Part shown: positions 44,609-53,988 of the stretch, piece after piece | Numbering within the stretch: the stretch's first letter is position 1 | How the letters are laid out: the number at the start of each line of letters is the position of its first letter | From: Rhizobium sp. FY34 | Lineage (GTDB): Bacteria > Pseudomonadota > Alphaproteobacteria > Rhizobiales > Rhizobiaceae | Direction of reading: 5' to 3' | Assembly: GCF_005222845.1 (NCBI RefSeq) | Contig: NZ_STFZ01000036.1 | Coordinates: 241,308-305,307 of the forward strand | Length of the DNA stretch: 64,000 nucleotides | Notes under the pieces: model-generated | Database searches by the model: none | The model's input: only the letters and a program-made list of their open reading frames with translations | What the model was told of the DNA's origin: nothing | Position numbers and translations under genes: made by a program

Positions 44609-46354
44609 TTACCGCTTCACCTCCCAGGTCGTCACCCGTTCGCCGGTTGCCGCATCCTTGCCGTCCTTCAACTGGATGCCCTTGGCCAGCAGCTCATCAC
44701 GAATGCGGTCGGCCTCGGCGAAGTTTTTCGCTTTCAGCAGTTCAAGGCGTTGGTCAATTGCATATTGGACCTGTAACTCTTGTTCACCACGTTCGTTGGG
44801 ATTTAGAGCTTCAAGCCTAAAGTCTCCGTCACCGGTCAAGACAACCTGCTCGCCCTCGTTCTTGAAAACTTCGGTTATCCGATCAATCGCATTTTGATCA
44901 CCGTTGCTAAAAGAAACGCGTAAACTCTCCACCATTTCCCAGTAATTCGGGATCCGCAGGGCAGCCATGGATACGCTATCCGACAATGGTCCATTCGAAG
45001 CGAAGCTCCCAGCATTTTGGGGATTCATTAGGCTAAGGAACTGAACTGTTGAAGCAAACTGGACTGCCTCGTTTTTGTCAAAACTAAAACTCGTTCCGGC
45101 TTTCTGACGCAAAATGCTAATCGCCAGTGGCGTGTTAAGGTCTTGAGAAAGAGCTTCCAGCACTTCCGGATACGGCTCTGTCAGCCCCGCACGCATCCAG
45201 TCGCCCACAAATGACCAAGCGTTGTAGCGCGATCCTGCGTTGAAAAAACGCTCCATATCCTTCCGGGCGTCTACCAAACTAGAAACAGTGAAATCCAAAG
45301 GCTCTCTATAGTGCGTCTTTAGAAGAGCTAGTCGCAGAACACCACCGTGCCATGTGCGGCCGCCGAATTTTTCAGTTGCCAAGAGTTCATGGATGGTGAC
45401 GAAATTGCCGTCCGATTTCGACATCTTGCGGCCTTCCACCTGCACGAAGCCGTTGTGCATCCACACACTCGCCATCACATCGGTGTCATAGGCGCAGCAG
45501 GATTGGGCTATCTCGTTTTCGTGGTGCGGGAAGATGAGGTCCAGCCCGCCGCCATGGATATCGAATTCATGCGGGCGGGCTTTGCCCTTGGGCGAAAGCC
45601 TGTCCTTGATCTCTTCCCACAGATAGCGGTTGGCCATGGCCGAGCATTCGATATGCCAGCCGGGGCGGCCATAGATTGCGTATGTTTCGCCCTCGAAGGT
45701 AAATTGGGCGGCCCAGCCCGGTTCTGTATCGGCCGATTGCTTCCACAGCACGAAATCGCCGGGATTGGTCTTGTGGGCTTCCACGGCCACGCGCGCGCCG
45801 GCCTGCTGGTCTTCCAGCTTGCGTTTGGACAATTGGCCGTAATCGGCCATGGAGGCTGTGGCAAACAGCACTTCGTGGCCTTCCGAACCCTTGGCCACAT
45901 AGGCATGGCCCTTTGTCAGCAGGCGCTGGATGATCTCGATCATCTGGGCAATATTGTCGGTGGCGCGTGGCTGATGCGTCGGCTCAAGGCAGCCGAGAGC
46001 CTTCACGTCTGATTGAAATTGACTTTCCGTCTTGCCGGTGACGGCGCGGATCGCCTCGTTGAGGCTCATCGAGCCATCGGCAATCTTCGCCCCGAAATCG
46101 CGCAGTGCGCGGGCATTGATCTTGTCGTCCACGTCGGTGATGTTGCGGGCATAGGTGACGTGGGCCTCGCCATAGATGTGGCGCAGCAGGCGAAACAGCA
46201 CGTCGAAGACGATCACCGGACGGGCATTGCCGATATGGGCAAAGTCATAGACCGTCGGGCCGCAGACATACATGCGCACGTTTTCAGGATCGATCGGCTG
46301 GAACTCCGCCTTTTCGCGGGTCAGCGTGTTGGTGAGCTTGAGCATATGGCTCAT
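44609..46354 (-). CDS. cysS: Cysteinyl-tRNA synthetase with atypical C-terminal segment
   Basis: CysRS charges tRNA-Cys. The N-terminal catalytic half is standard: zinc ligands Cys31, Cys237 (GWHIECSAM), His277 and Glu281 (HHENE); HIGN at 40-43; KMSKS at 310-314. The protein has 581 residues, while the family is about 460. The extra length lies between about 332 and 531, coded by 44761-45360, where GC is about 50% by hand count against roughly 60% around. The last 50 residues (from [15 protein letters not shown]) return to the normal type. All catalytic parts are whole, so the gene is probably active. Confidence 0.92.
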   Translation of the reverse strand: MSHMLKLTNTLTREKAEFQPIDPENVRMYVCGPTVYDFAHIGNARPVIVFDVLFRLLRHIYGEAHVTYARNITDVDDKINARALRDFGAKIADGSMSLNEAIRAVTGKTESQFQSDVKALGCLEPTHQPRATDNIAQMIEIIQRLLTKGHAYVAKGSEGHEVLFATASMADYGQLSKRKLEDQQAGARVAVEAHKTNPGDFVLWKQSADTEPGWAAQFTFEGETYAIYGRPGWHIECSAMANRYLWEEIKDRLSPKGKARPHEFDIHGGGLDLIFPHHENEIAQSCCAYDTDVMASVWMHNGFVQVEGRKMSKSDGNFVTIHELLATEKFGGRTWHGGVLRLALLKTHYREPLDFTVSSLVDARKDMERFFNAGSRYNAWSFVGDWMRAGLTEPYPEVLEALSQDLNTPLAISILRQKAGTSFSFDKNEAVQFASTVQFLSLMNPQNAGSFASNGPLSDSVSMAALRIPNYWEMVESLRVSFSNGDQNAIDRITEVFKNEGEQVVLTGDGDFRLEALNPNERGEQELQVQYAIDQRLELLKAKNFAEADRIRDELLAKGIQLKDGKDAATGERVTTWEVKR

Positions 46355-46612
46355 GGACGAAAGTCTCCCGATACAGATCGTGACCGGCCTGACCGGTTCT
46401 GTGTCTTTTAAAGACTGTCGAGAGACGAGAACGGCCAGGCCAGCGGTGCGCTAGCGAATAATGATCCCGCAGATGGTGCAGAGGGCCGTGTTCATGGGAA
46501 AGCTTATGGCGCGCAACCGTGGCCCGGTCAAGGGGAGGGCAAGGCGCAAATGTTCGCCAAGAAAGGCCGAGGTGAAATATTCATTCGGCAGGCGGGCGTG
46601 GCGCGGAACGGA

Positions 46613-47500
46613 TCAGGGTTGTAGCGGGATCTTCGCCTTGGCCGGCATCAGGCCGAGCACCAGCGCACAGCCGGCGATGATCACCACGCCGCCGGCAATT
46701 TGGATCAGCGTCAGCGGTTCATCCAGCACCAGCGCGCCGATCAGCACGGCAACCACCGTCACGGCAAATTCCACGCTGATCGCCCGCGTTGCGCCGATCG
46801 AGGAAACGAGGCCGAAATAGAGCACATAGGTCAGCGAACTCATCAGGCCGGCAAGACAGACCAGATAGAGATAATCGATCGGCTGCGGCACGCCGGGCAC
46901 CGGCACCACGGCCAGCAGCGGCAGGGCGATGATACCGCCGGCGAGAAATGCGCCGATGGTCACCTCCCAGGGGCCGGTCTCCTTCAGATGTCGGCTGGCA
47001 TAATTGCTGCCAAAGGCCGCCGAGAAGGTGGAAAACAGCATGGCCGCGCAGCCGAGCAGGAAGGGCGTGGTGATCGGCACGGCCGGAAAGCCGACGAGCA
47101 TCAAAAGCCCGATCGTGCCAAGCGTCAGCCCGGCCACCCGCGCCGGTGTGATCGGCTCAAGCCCCCAGAGCCGCGAAATCACCATGGAAAACAGCGGGAT
47201 GGAGGCGACGAAAATGGCGGCCATCGCCGTGCCGATCAGCGGCGTTGCATAGGAAAGCCCGATCAGCTGGCCGGCAACCGTCGTGGCACCAACGATCGCC
47301 AGCGGCATCCATTTTTGCGGAAAGGCCAGGCGGCGGCGCGTCGTGCGCGCCAGCACCATCAGGATGGCGGCGGCAATGAAGCAGCGGAAGGTCACGGCGC
47401 CCACCCAGCCGAAGGCGGCAACCACCTTCAGAAGCAGTAGGAAGGACAGGCCCCAGGCAATGGCGAGGAACAGATAGGCGGCAAGATCGCGGGGGCGCAT
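46613..47500 (-). CDS. EamA/DMT-family transporter
   Basis: A 295-residue carrier with ten membrane spans in two EamA repeats. Typical segments are YLFLAIAWGLSFLLLLKVV near the start and AVTVVAVLIGALVLDEPLTLIQIAGGVVIIAGCAL in outline near the end. ATG at 47500 is preferred over GTG at 47506. Substrate is unknown. It is the last gene of a minus-strand row after purF and the SDR gene. The 258 bases between it and cysS hold no gene I can support. Confidence 0.86.
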   Translation of the reverse strand: MRPRDLAAYLFLAIAWGLSFLLLLKVVAAFGWVGAVTFRCFIAAAILMVLARTTRRRLAFPQKWMPLAIVGATTVAGQLIGLSYATPLIGTAMAAIFVASIPLFSMVISRLWGLEPITPARVAGLTLGTIGLLMLVGFPAVPITTPFLLGCAAMLFSTFSAAFGSNYASRHLKETGPWEVTIGAFLAGGIIALPLLAVVPVPGVPQPIDYLYLVCLAGLMSSLTYVLYFGLVSSIGATRAISVEFAVTVVAVLIGALVLDEPLTLIQIAGGVVIIAGCALVLGLMPAKAKIPLQP

Positions 47501-47539
47501 GGGCACTGCTTGATTGGCGTGAAAGAGCGATGTCGTGGT

Positions 47540-48280
47540 CTATTCCGGCAGGCGGTAATCGACGAACTTGTCCTGCCGCACGACATAGAGCCTGCCGGTC
47601 TCCGTCATCTGCGGCGCACAGAGCGGCAGCAGCTTTTCGGCCACTTCGGAGGGGTGCGGCAGCGTTGTCGGATCTTCGCCGGGCATGGCCTGAGCCCGCA
47701 TGGCGGTGCGGGTGGCACCCGGATTGACATTGATGACGCGCAGTTTCGTCTGCTTGGTTTCGGCAGCCCAGGTGCGCCCGAGCATTTCGACGGCAGCTTT
47801 TGAGGTGGCATAGGCGCCCCAGAAGGGCCGCGCATCGGTCGCCACACCCGAAGACAGGATAAGCGCGCGACCGGCATCTGATTTCAAGAGCAGCGGCTCG
47901 ACCGAGCGGATCAGCCGCCAGGTGGCTGTCACATTGGTCAGCATCACCTTATCGAACACTTTTGCCTCGATATGGCCTACCGGCGAAATGACGCCGAGAA
48001 TGCCGGCATTGGCCACTAGAATGTCGAGCTTGCCCCAGCGCTCGAAGATCGAGGCGCCGAGCCTGTCGATGGCTGCCATGTCAGTGAGATCGAAGGGAAC
48101 CAGGGTGGCGGTGCCGCCTGCGGCCTGGATCGCGTCGTCCAGATCCTCAAGTCCGCCCACCGTGCGGGCGCAGGCAATCACATGCGCGCCAGCCTTGGCG
48201 AGTGCCAGCGCCGTGAAATAGCCGATGCCGCGCGATGCGCCGGTCACCAGCGCGATCCTGCCCGTGAGGTCGATTGTCAT
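47540..48280 (-). CDS. Short-chain dehydrogenase/reductase
   Basis: A 246-residue SDR of the classical type. The cofactor motif TGASRGIG is at 13-20 and NAG at 91-93. The catalytic residues are Ser144, Tyr157 and Lys161 in YATSK. Substrate is unknown. In Rhizobiaceae an SDR gene commonly follows purF. It sits 58 bases downstream of purF on the same strand, and a DMT gene follows. Confidence 0.9.
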   Translation of the reverse strand: MTIDLTGRIALVTGASRGIGYFTALALAKAGAHVIACARTVGGLEDLDDAIQAAGGTATLVPFDLTDMAAIDRLGASIFERWGKLDILVANAGILGVISPVGHIEAKVFDKVMLTNVTATWRLIRSVEPLLLKSDAGRALILSSGVATDARPFWGAYATSKAAVEMLGRTWAAETKQTKLRVINVNPGATRTAMRAQAMPGEDPTTLPHPSEVAEKLLPLCAPQMTETGRLYVVRQDKFVDYRLPE

Positions 48281-48338
48281 GATATGTCCCGTTCACCCCA
48301 TACGGTGGAGCGCTTGTCCGCGCTCGCACCGGATCTCC

Positions 48339-49829
48339 TCAGCCGTTGCTGGCCATCACCGAGATCTTCCGTCCCATCGGTTCGCCATCCTTGTCAAGCA
48401 GGCGGGTCGGATAGTCGCCGGTGAAGTAATGGTCGGTGAATTGCGGCCGGGCCGCATTGCGTTCTTCGCCGCCAACGGCGCGATACAGGCCGTCGATGGA
48501 GAGGAAGGCCAGCGAATCGGCGCCGATATAGCGGCACATGGCTTCCACATCGTCATATTGGTTGGCGAGCAGCTTGTCGGCGTCCGGCGTGGCGATGCCG
48601 TAGAAGTCAGGATAATAGATCATCGGCGAGGCAACACGCAGGTGAACTTCCTTGGCGCCGGCATCGCGGATCAGTTGCACGATCTTGAGCGAGGTTGTAC
48701 CGCGCACGATCGAATCATCCACCAGAATGACGCGCTTGCCCTCGATCATGGCGCGGTTGGCCGAGTGCTTCAGCTTCACGCCGAAGGCGCGGATCTGCTG
48801 CGTCGGCTCGATGAAGGTGCGCCCGACATAATGGTTGCGGATGATGCCGTATTCGAAGGGAATGCCGCTTTCCTGCGCGTAGCCCAGCGCCGCTGGTGTT
48901 CCGCCATCCGGCACGGGCACGACGACATCGCCTTCGATCGGCGATTCCTTGGCCAGATTGATGCCCATGTTCTTGCGCGCCACATAGACGCTGCGGCCGC
49001 CAACGACGGAATCGGGGCGGGCGAAATAGACATATTCGAACAGGCAGAGACGTTCCGGCTGCATATTGGTGGACTTGCGCGATTCAATCGCGATCGAGCC
49101 ATCCGGCTGGATTTCGCAGATGATCACTTCGCCATTTTCCACGTCGCGGATGAATTTCGCGCCAATGATGTCGAGTGCGCAGGTTTCCGAACAGAAGATC
49201 GGCATGCCGTCCAGTTCGCCCATCACCAGCGGGCGAATGCCGGTGGGGTCACGCGCGGCAATCAGCTTCGTGCGGGTAATGCCCAGCATCGAATAGCCGC
49301 CTTCCATCTGGCGGATGGCGTCGATGAAACGGTCGGTGGTGGAGGCGTAGCGCGAGCGGGCAATCAGGTGCAGCACAACTTCCGTATCGGAGGTGGACTG
49401 ACAGATGGCGCCACCGGCGATCAGCTGACGACGCAGGGTCAGGCCATTGGTGAAGTTGCCGTTATGGGCAACGGCAATGCCGCCGACTTCCAGTTCGGCA
49501 AACAGCGGCTGCACATTGCGCAGCGCCACTTCGCCGGTCGTGGAGTAGCGCGTATGTCCGATGGCCATATTGCCGGGAAGTTTCGCGATCGTCACCGGGT
49601 TTGTGTAATGGTCGCCGACCAGTCCCATATGCTTTTCGGTATGAAACTGCGTGCCGTCGAAGGATACGATGCCCGCCGCTTCCTGGCCGCGATGCTGCAG
49701 GGCATGCAGCCCGAGCGCCGTCAGCGTTGCGGCGTCTGGATGACCCAGAATGCCGAACACGCCGCATTCCTCATGCAGGGTATCGCCATCCAGATCGAGA
49801 AAAACATCATGTGAAACCGGCTGATTCAT
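48339..49829 (-). CDS. purF: Amidophosphoribosyltransferase
   Basis: PurF makes phosphoribosylamine from PRPP and glutamine, the first step of purine synthesis. The 496-residue protein has the glutaminase Cys22 after a short propeptide (HEECGVFGI), and the PRPP motif VILVDDSIVRGTTS near 360. Unlike simple class II Ntn enzymes it is expected to remove the first 21 residues. The start at 49829 has AAGGACCTGCAG. It follows cvpA with about 130 bases between, the order known in proteobacteria. Confidence 0.96.
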   Translation of the reverse strand: MNQPVSHDVFLDLDGDTLHEECGVFGILGHPDAATLTALGLHALQHRGQEAAGIVSFDGTQFHTEKHMGLVGDHYTNPVTIAKLPGNMAIGHTRYSTTGEVALRNVQPLFAELEVGGIAVAHNGNFTNGLTLRRQLIAGGAICQSTSDTEVVLHLIARSRYASTTDRFIDAIRQMEGGYSMLGITRTKLIAARDPTGIRPLVMGELDGMPIFCSETCALDIIGAKFIRDVENGEVIICEIQPDGSIAIESRKSTNMQPERLCLFEYVYFARPDSVVGGRSVYVARKNMGINLAKESPIEGDVVVPVPDGGTPAALGYAQESGIPFEYGIIRNHYVGRTFIEPTQQIRAFGVKLKHSANRAMIEGKRVILVDDSIVRGTTSLKIVQLIRDAGAKEVHLRVASPMIYYPDFYGIATPDADKLLANQYDDVEAMCRYIGADSLAFLSIDGLYRAVGGEERNAARPQFTDHYFTGDYPTRLLDKDGEPMGRKISVMASNG

Positions 49830-49960
49830 CTGCAGGTCCTTGTCGTGCCAAAACAGAAATAGGCCGGAAGGGGCGATATCGCTTGTTCCCGTGGTCCGGC
49901 CTGTGATGGGTGCATACCATAAAAGGTGGCGTCTGGCTCTCTCTCAATCGAGACAAAGCG

Positions 49961-50551
49961 TCAATTATTTGGCGTCGTGGTTGCCGGAGCGTCATCGGAT
50001 GGCGCCGCATCCGTGCCGGCTGCCGGTGCTGCATCGCCACGGCCAAGAATGCGGGCGCGGATCTGCGGCTCGATATCCCTCGGCAAGACGGTTTCCAGCC
50101 TTGACACTAGCGTGTCGAGGAAGGGCTTGGACTTGGCCTGCGTGATCCAGGCCGGCTGTGAGCGGATATCCACCAGCCAGTTCCAGAATGCAACGGCCAC
50201 TACCAGAAGCAGAATGCCGCGCGCGGCACCGAACAGGAAGCCCAGCGTTCGATCCAGCGCGCCGATGCGGCTGTCGATGATGAAATCGGCAATCCGGGTG
50301 GTAATGAAGGTGATGATGATCAGCGCGACGATGAAGATCAGACCGGCGGAACCGGCCAGCGCTATGCGTTCATCGGCTGTGTAGTTCTTCGCGTAAGGCA
50401 GAAGCACCGGATAGAGGTAATAGGCCGCGGCAATCGAACCGGCCCAGCTGGCGATCGACAGCACCTCGCGGGAAAAGCCACGGACCATGGCAAGCACGGC
50501 CGAGAACAATGTGACGCCGAGGACGATGCCGTCGAAAATCGTGATGGGCAT
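49961..50551 (-). CDS. cvpA: CvpA-family membrane protein
   Basis: A 196-residue inner-membrane protein with four predicted spans (for example GIVLGVTLFSAVLAMVRGFSREV at 8-30 in outline, and AGLIFIVALIIITFITTRI). The CvpA family is linked to colicin V production and envelope function. The C-terminal 30 residues are Pro/Ala/Thr-rich and likely disordered. It is upstream of purF, a placement kept from E. coli to rhizobia. Confidence 0.92.
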   Translation of the reverse strand: MPITIFDGIVLGVTLFSAVLAMVRGFSREVLSIASWAGSIAAAYYLYPVLLPYAKNYTADERIALAGSAGLIFIVALIIITFITTRIADFIIDSRIGALDRTLGFLFGAARGILLLVVAVAFWNWLVDIRSQPAWITQAKSKPFLDTLVSRLETVLPRDIEPQIRARILGRGDAAPAAGTDAAPSDDAPATTTPNN

Positions 50552-50680
50552 GGATGGTCTACTCCAAGACTGCCCCGGTTTGGCCGGGAAGGTGCTGTGG
50601 TGGCTGAGGAAGCGCCAGATTATGCCCTGGCGCTGCCTTATGCGGCCACCTCTTACATCAGCGAGCCCGCCGGTGGAAGA

Positions 50681-52084
50681 TCAATCCTCCTCCGCAGGTT
50701 TCCCCAGGTTCTTTGCCGAGCCGGCAATCATGACCACCAGATCCGGCAGGCCATCGATCTCGTTCCAGCGGCTTTTGCTGCCCTTGGGCATTTCGGCGGA
50801 AGAGGACGGCAGAACGGCATTGGAAAAGCCGAGCTTTTCGGCCTCCTTCAGGCGCTGCGCCGTCTGCGAGACGGGGCGCACCGCCCCCGACAGGCTGACC
50901 TCGCCGAAATAGACGCATTCGGCTGGAAGCGGCGTATTGGCCAGCGAAGAGACCAGCGCTGCGGCCACCGCCAGATCGGCCGCCGGCTCGGAAATGCGGT
51001 AGCCGCCGGCAACGTTCAAGTAGACGTCATGTTGGCCAAGCCGCACGCCGCAATGGGCTTCCAGAACTGCCAGGATCATCGATAAACGCGCCGAATCCCA
51101 ACCGACAATGGCACGGCGTGCCGTGCCGAGCGAGGTGGGCGCAACCAGCGCCTGCACCTCGACCAGAACCGGACGCGTGCCTTCCATGCCGGCAAAAACG
51201 GCTGCACCCGGCGCCTTGTCATTGCGTTCGCCGAGAAACAGTTCGGATGGGTTGGAAACCTCGCGCAGGCCCTTGTCCGACATTTCGAACACGCCGATCT
51301 CGTCGGTCGGGCCGAAACGGTTCTTCACGGTGCGCAGAATGCGGTAGTGATGGCCGCGATCGCCTTCGAAATAGAGTACGGCATCGACCATGTGTTCGAC
51401 GACGCGCGGTCCGGCGATCTGGCCTTCCTTCGTCACATGCCCGACCAGAACCATGGCGGCACCCGTCTGCTTGGCAAAGCGGATCATCGCCTGCACGCCG
51501 GTGCGCACCTGGGTGACGGTGCCGGGTGCCGAATCAGCCGTATCGCTCCACAGTGTCTGGATCGAATCGATGATGACGAGATCCGGTCGCTTGCCCTCTG
51601 CAAGCGTTGCCAGAATGTCCTCGACATTGGTTTCCGCCGCCAGAAGCACGTCGGTATTGGCAGCGCCCAGGCGCTGCGCACGAAGACGTACCTGCGCCAC
51701 CGCTTCTTCGCCAGACACATAGATGACGCGATGCCCCTCGCGAGACAGGGCAGCGGCGGCCTGCATCAGCAGCGTCGATTTGCCGATGCCCGGATCGCCG
51801 CCAACCAGCACAGCCGAGCCGCGCACGAAACCGCCGCCGGTGGCCCGGTCCAGCTCGCCAATGCGGGTATAGATGCGCGGCGCCTCTTCCGTTTCGCCCG
51901 ACAGGGTGGTGAGCGTGACGGCCCGGCCTTTCTTTGGCACCTTGCCGGGTCCACTGCCGATACCGCCCATCGGATCGTCTTCGATGATCGTGTTCCACTC
52001 GCCGCAGCCATCGCATTTGCCGGCCCAGCGGGTGTGGATCGTGCCGCAGTTCTGGCACACGAATTGGGTCTTGGTCTTTGCCAT
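50681..52084 (-). CDS. radA: DNA repair protein RadA
   Basis: RadA is a RecA-like ATPase acting on branched recombination intermediates. The 467-residue protein has a zinc finger with Cys10, Cys13, Cys24 and Cys27, Walker A GGDPGIGKST (95-104), the RadA-specific KNRFG (254-258), and a Lon-protease-like C-terminal domain (about 300-460). Length and layout are normal. It is downstream of the ParDE genes by six bases and upstream of cvpA. Confidence 0.96.
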   Translation of the reverse strand: MAKTKTQFVCQNCGTIHTRWAGKCDGCGEWNTIIEDDPMGGIGSGPGKVPKKGRAVTLTTLSGETEEAPRIYTRIGELDRATGGGFVRGSAVLVGGDPGIGKSTLLMQAAAALSREGHRVIYVSGEEAVAQVRLRAQRLGAANTDVLLAAETNVEDILATLAEGKRPDLVIIDSIQTLWSDTADSAPGTVTQVRTGVQAMIRFAKQTGAAMVLVGHVTKEGQIAGPRVVEHMVDAVLYFEGDRGHHYRILRTVKNRFGPTDEIGVFEMSDKGLREVSNPSELFLGERNDKAPGAAVFAGMEGTRPVLVEVQALVAPTSLGTARRAIVGWDSARLSMILAVLEAHCGVRLGQHDVYLNVAGGYRISEPAADLAVAAALVSSLANTPLPAECVYFGEVSLSGAVRPVSQTAQRLKEAEKLGFSNAVLPSSSAEMPKGSKSRWNEIDGLPDLVVMIAGSAKNLGKPAEED

Positions 52085-52090
52085 GAAATG

Positions 52091-52408
52091 TCAGTCTTCT
52101 TGTTCTTCTTCGGGAAACAGATCGGAGGAGAGTTGCTGATGACCGTGCAGCACGCGCAGGATGATCACTTGTTCAGGAGTGGTGCGGAAGTAGATGCAGC
52201 GCCTGCGAAACGGAAGCGCCCTCAATCCGTGGCGTAGATCGTCGCGAGCTACGCCGGGGAAGCCACTTGCGGCGATCCATTCGATCTTGGCGGTAATCTG
52301 GCGAATGAGCCGTGTGGCGGCTATGATGTCGTCTTCACCGATATAGACGAACATCTCGAGGAGATCCTGATCGGCCAGCAGGGCGTAGATCAGCTCTTTC
52401 GATTTAAT
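52091..52408 (-). CDS. parE: ParE/RelE-type toxin
   Basis: A toxin of the ParE/RelE superfamily. Motifs are MFVYIGEDDIIAATRLI, ALPFRRRCIYFRT and VIILRVLHGHQQ, the last typical of ParE ends. From the first ATG (52354) it has 87 residues, short for the family. An in-frame ATT at 52408, seven bases after GGGGG, gives 105 residues with KSKELIYALLADQDLLE at the front, which looks like the normal first helices. No ATG, GTG or TTG lies between the TGA upstream and 52354. It overlaps parD by 19 bases with the ATT start. Confidence 0.8.
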   Translation of the reverse strand: MKSKELIYALLADQDLLEMFVYIGEDDIIAATRLIRQITAKIEWIAASGFPGVARDDLRHGLRALPFRRRCIYFRTTPEQVIILRVLHGHQQLSSDLFPEEEQED

Positions 52409-52647
52409 CGCCGCATCCCCCGTTCAATGATCGAGTCGGCCACCGCCTCCGCGCTTTCGAACCGGATCGTTTCGCCAGCAGCGACCTGCGCATCTGCCGC
52501 ATCGATCATCTGCCGGGTCAATTCATCGCTGTATTCAAGCGAATGCAGCGCTGCGCGCACCACGTCCTCGGCGCTTTTGTAGACACCGCTTTGCAGCTTG
52601 CTGTCGATAAAGGCCTGCTCTTCCTCGGTCAGGTGGATCTCGGTCAT
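52390..52647 (-). CDS. parD: ParD-like antitoxin
   Basis: An 85-residue ParD/CopG-type antitoxin. It opens MTEIHLTEEEQAFIDSKL and shows GVYKSAEDVVRAALHSLE, the ribbon-helix-helix region of ParD, then an acidic to basic toxin-binding tail. ATG at 52647 has GGGAGATCGAA upstream; a longer frame reaches into alr. It stands between alr and radA, which are usually neighbours in related genomes. Confidence 0.87.
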   Translation of the reverse strand: MTEIHLTEEEQAFIDSKLQSGVYKSAEDVVRAALHSLEYSDELTRQMIDAADAQVAAGETIRFESAEAVADSIIERGMRRLNRKS

Positions 52648-52666
52648 TTCGATCTCCCTTTGTTCT

Positions 52667-52689
52667 CTTATAGCGCGGCACGTGGCCGC
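52667..52689 (-). promoter_or_regulatory. Candidate parDE promoter and operator
   Basis: On the minus strand TATAAG (52672-52667) is a good -10 box about 20 bases before parD. Just upstream lies an inverted repeat, GCGGC-ACGTG-GCCGC (52675-52689). The -35 box is weak (GGTCAG). A repeat beside the -10 would suit autorepression by ParD. Confidence 0.45.
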
Positions 52690-52699
52690 TGACCAGAGG

Positions 52700-53878
52700 T
52701 CAAATTTCGGGATCAATGTAGCGGCGTTCATAGCGCAGACCAAGACCGGTCAACAGCTCATAGCCGATGGTGCCGGCAGCACGGGCAACCTCATCAAGGG
52801 GCATGTTCTGGCCGAAAAGCTCGATATAGTCGCCTGCCTGGATGTCGCGGGCGGGAATATCGGTCACGTCGAAAATGGTGAGATCCATGGTCACGCGGCC
52901 AACGACTGGCACGCGTTCGCCCGCCACAAAGCCGAAGGCGCCAAGGGGGACCGTCTCGCGAAGTGCAATGCCGGAGCCGGAGAGATTGCGCAGATAGCCA
53001 TCGGCATAACCGACGGCTGCCACGGCAAGCCGGCTGTCACGGGAAAGCTGGTGCGTGCCGCCATAGCTCACCGTTTCGCCTGCCTTGGCGTCGCGGATCT
53101 GCACGATGCGCGCCTCTGCGGTGGCAACCGGGCGCAAGGGGTTTGCCAAGGCATTCATCGCCTCGCCGCCATAGAGTGCAATGCCCGGACGCGTCAGGTC
53201 GAAATGATAGTCTTGTCCGAGAAAGATGCCGGCCGATGCCGATAGGCTTGCCTCGACGCCTTCAAAGGCACGGCTGACCTCGCCAAAGGTGGAAAGCTGC
53301 GCCTGGTTGCTTTCAGCGGTTGCCGTATCGCCGCTGTGGAGATGCGAGAGGATGAGGACGGGCGAAAAGCTTGCCGGGCGCGAGACGTCCTGCGCCAACG
53401 CGATGGCTTCATCGACAGACAGTCCAAGCCGGTTGAAGCCGGTATCCACCTGCAGCGCGCAAGGATAGGGCCCACGCTCCGACAGCACCGACATCCAGAA
53501 GGCCAGCTGTTCTTCGGATGCGAGAACCGGCACCAGATCATGATCGAAGAACAGGCTTTCCTGGCCCGGCCAGATGCCGGAGAGCACGAAGATGCGGGCT
53601 TCCGGCGCATAAGGGCGAAGCGTTGCGCCTTCGGAGGCCACGGCCACGAAGAAGTCGCGCGCGCCGGCGTGATAAAGTGCCGTGCCGCAATCCTCTATGC
53701 CGAGCCCATAGGCATCGGCTTTTACCACGGCGCCCGCGCGTGCCCGGCCTGAACGGGCCGAAAGATCACGCCAATTGTCGGTCAGCGCCTGAAGATCGAC
53801 CGTCAGGCGAAGCGGTGCGACATCGAAGGGGTCCAGTTCGGTAAAATCGAGTTCTTGAACGGTGTCTTCGATGGTCAT
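52700..53878 (-). CDS. alr: Alanine racemase (biosynthetic)
   Basis: Alr makes D-alanine for peptidoglycan. With the start at 53878 it has 392 residues and the PLP lysine at 53 in VVKADAYGLG. The second catalytic Tyr is in the GETVSYGGTHQL segment. Possible starts are 53878 (MTIED), 53890 (MPNDM) and 53938; none has a strong Shine-Dalgarno sequence, so the N-terminus is uncertain. It follows dnaB in the order known from relatives, although AraC/azlCD stand between here. Confidence 0.93.
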   Translation of the reverse strand: MTIEDTVQELDFTELDPFDVAPLRLTVDLQALTDNWRDLSARSGRARAGAVVKADAYGLGIEDCGTALYHAGARDFFVAVASEGATLRPYAPEARIFVLSGIWPGQESLFFDHDLVPVLASEEQLAFWMSVLSERGPYPCALQVDTGFNRLGLSVDEAIALAQDVSRPASFSPVLILSHLHSGDTATAESNQAQLSTFGEVSRAFEGVEASLSASAGIFLGQDYHFDLTRPGIALYGGEAMNALANPLRPVATAEARIVQIRDAKAGETVSYGGTHQLSRDSRLAVAAVGYADGYLRNLSGSGIALRETVPLGAFGFVAGERVPVVGRVTMDLTIFDVTDIPARDIQAGDYIELFGQNMPLDEVARAAGTIGYELLTGLGLRYERRYIDPEI

Positions 53879-53988
53879 GTCGTTTGGCATCCATGGTTTG
53901 CGTGTCGCCGGGCGGGGTGGTCGGATCTTGACCATCACCTATCACTTTTGTTCAAGACGGTCATGACGAAGCAGGCTAATCTGCGGTC

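Noticed and set aside
48225-49814. Plus-strand frame of 529 codons opposite purF
   Set aside because: Antisense to a full-length purF with its catalytic Cys and PRPP motif.
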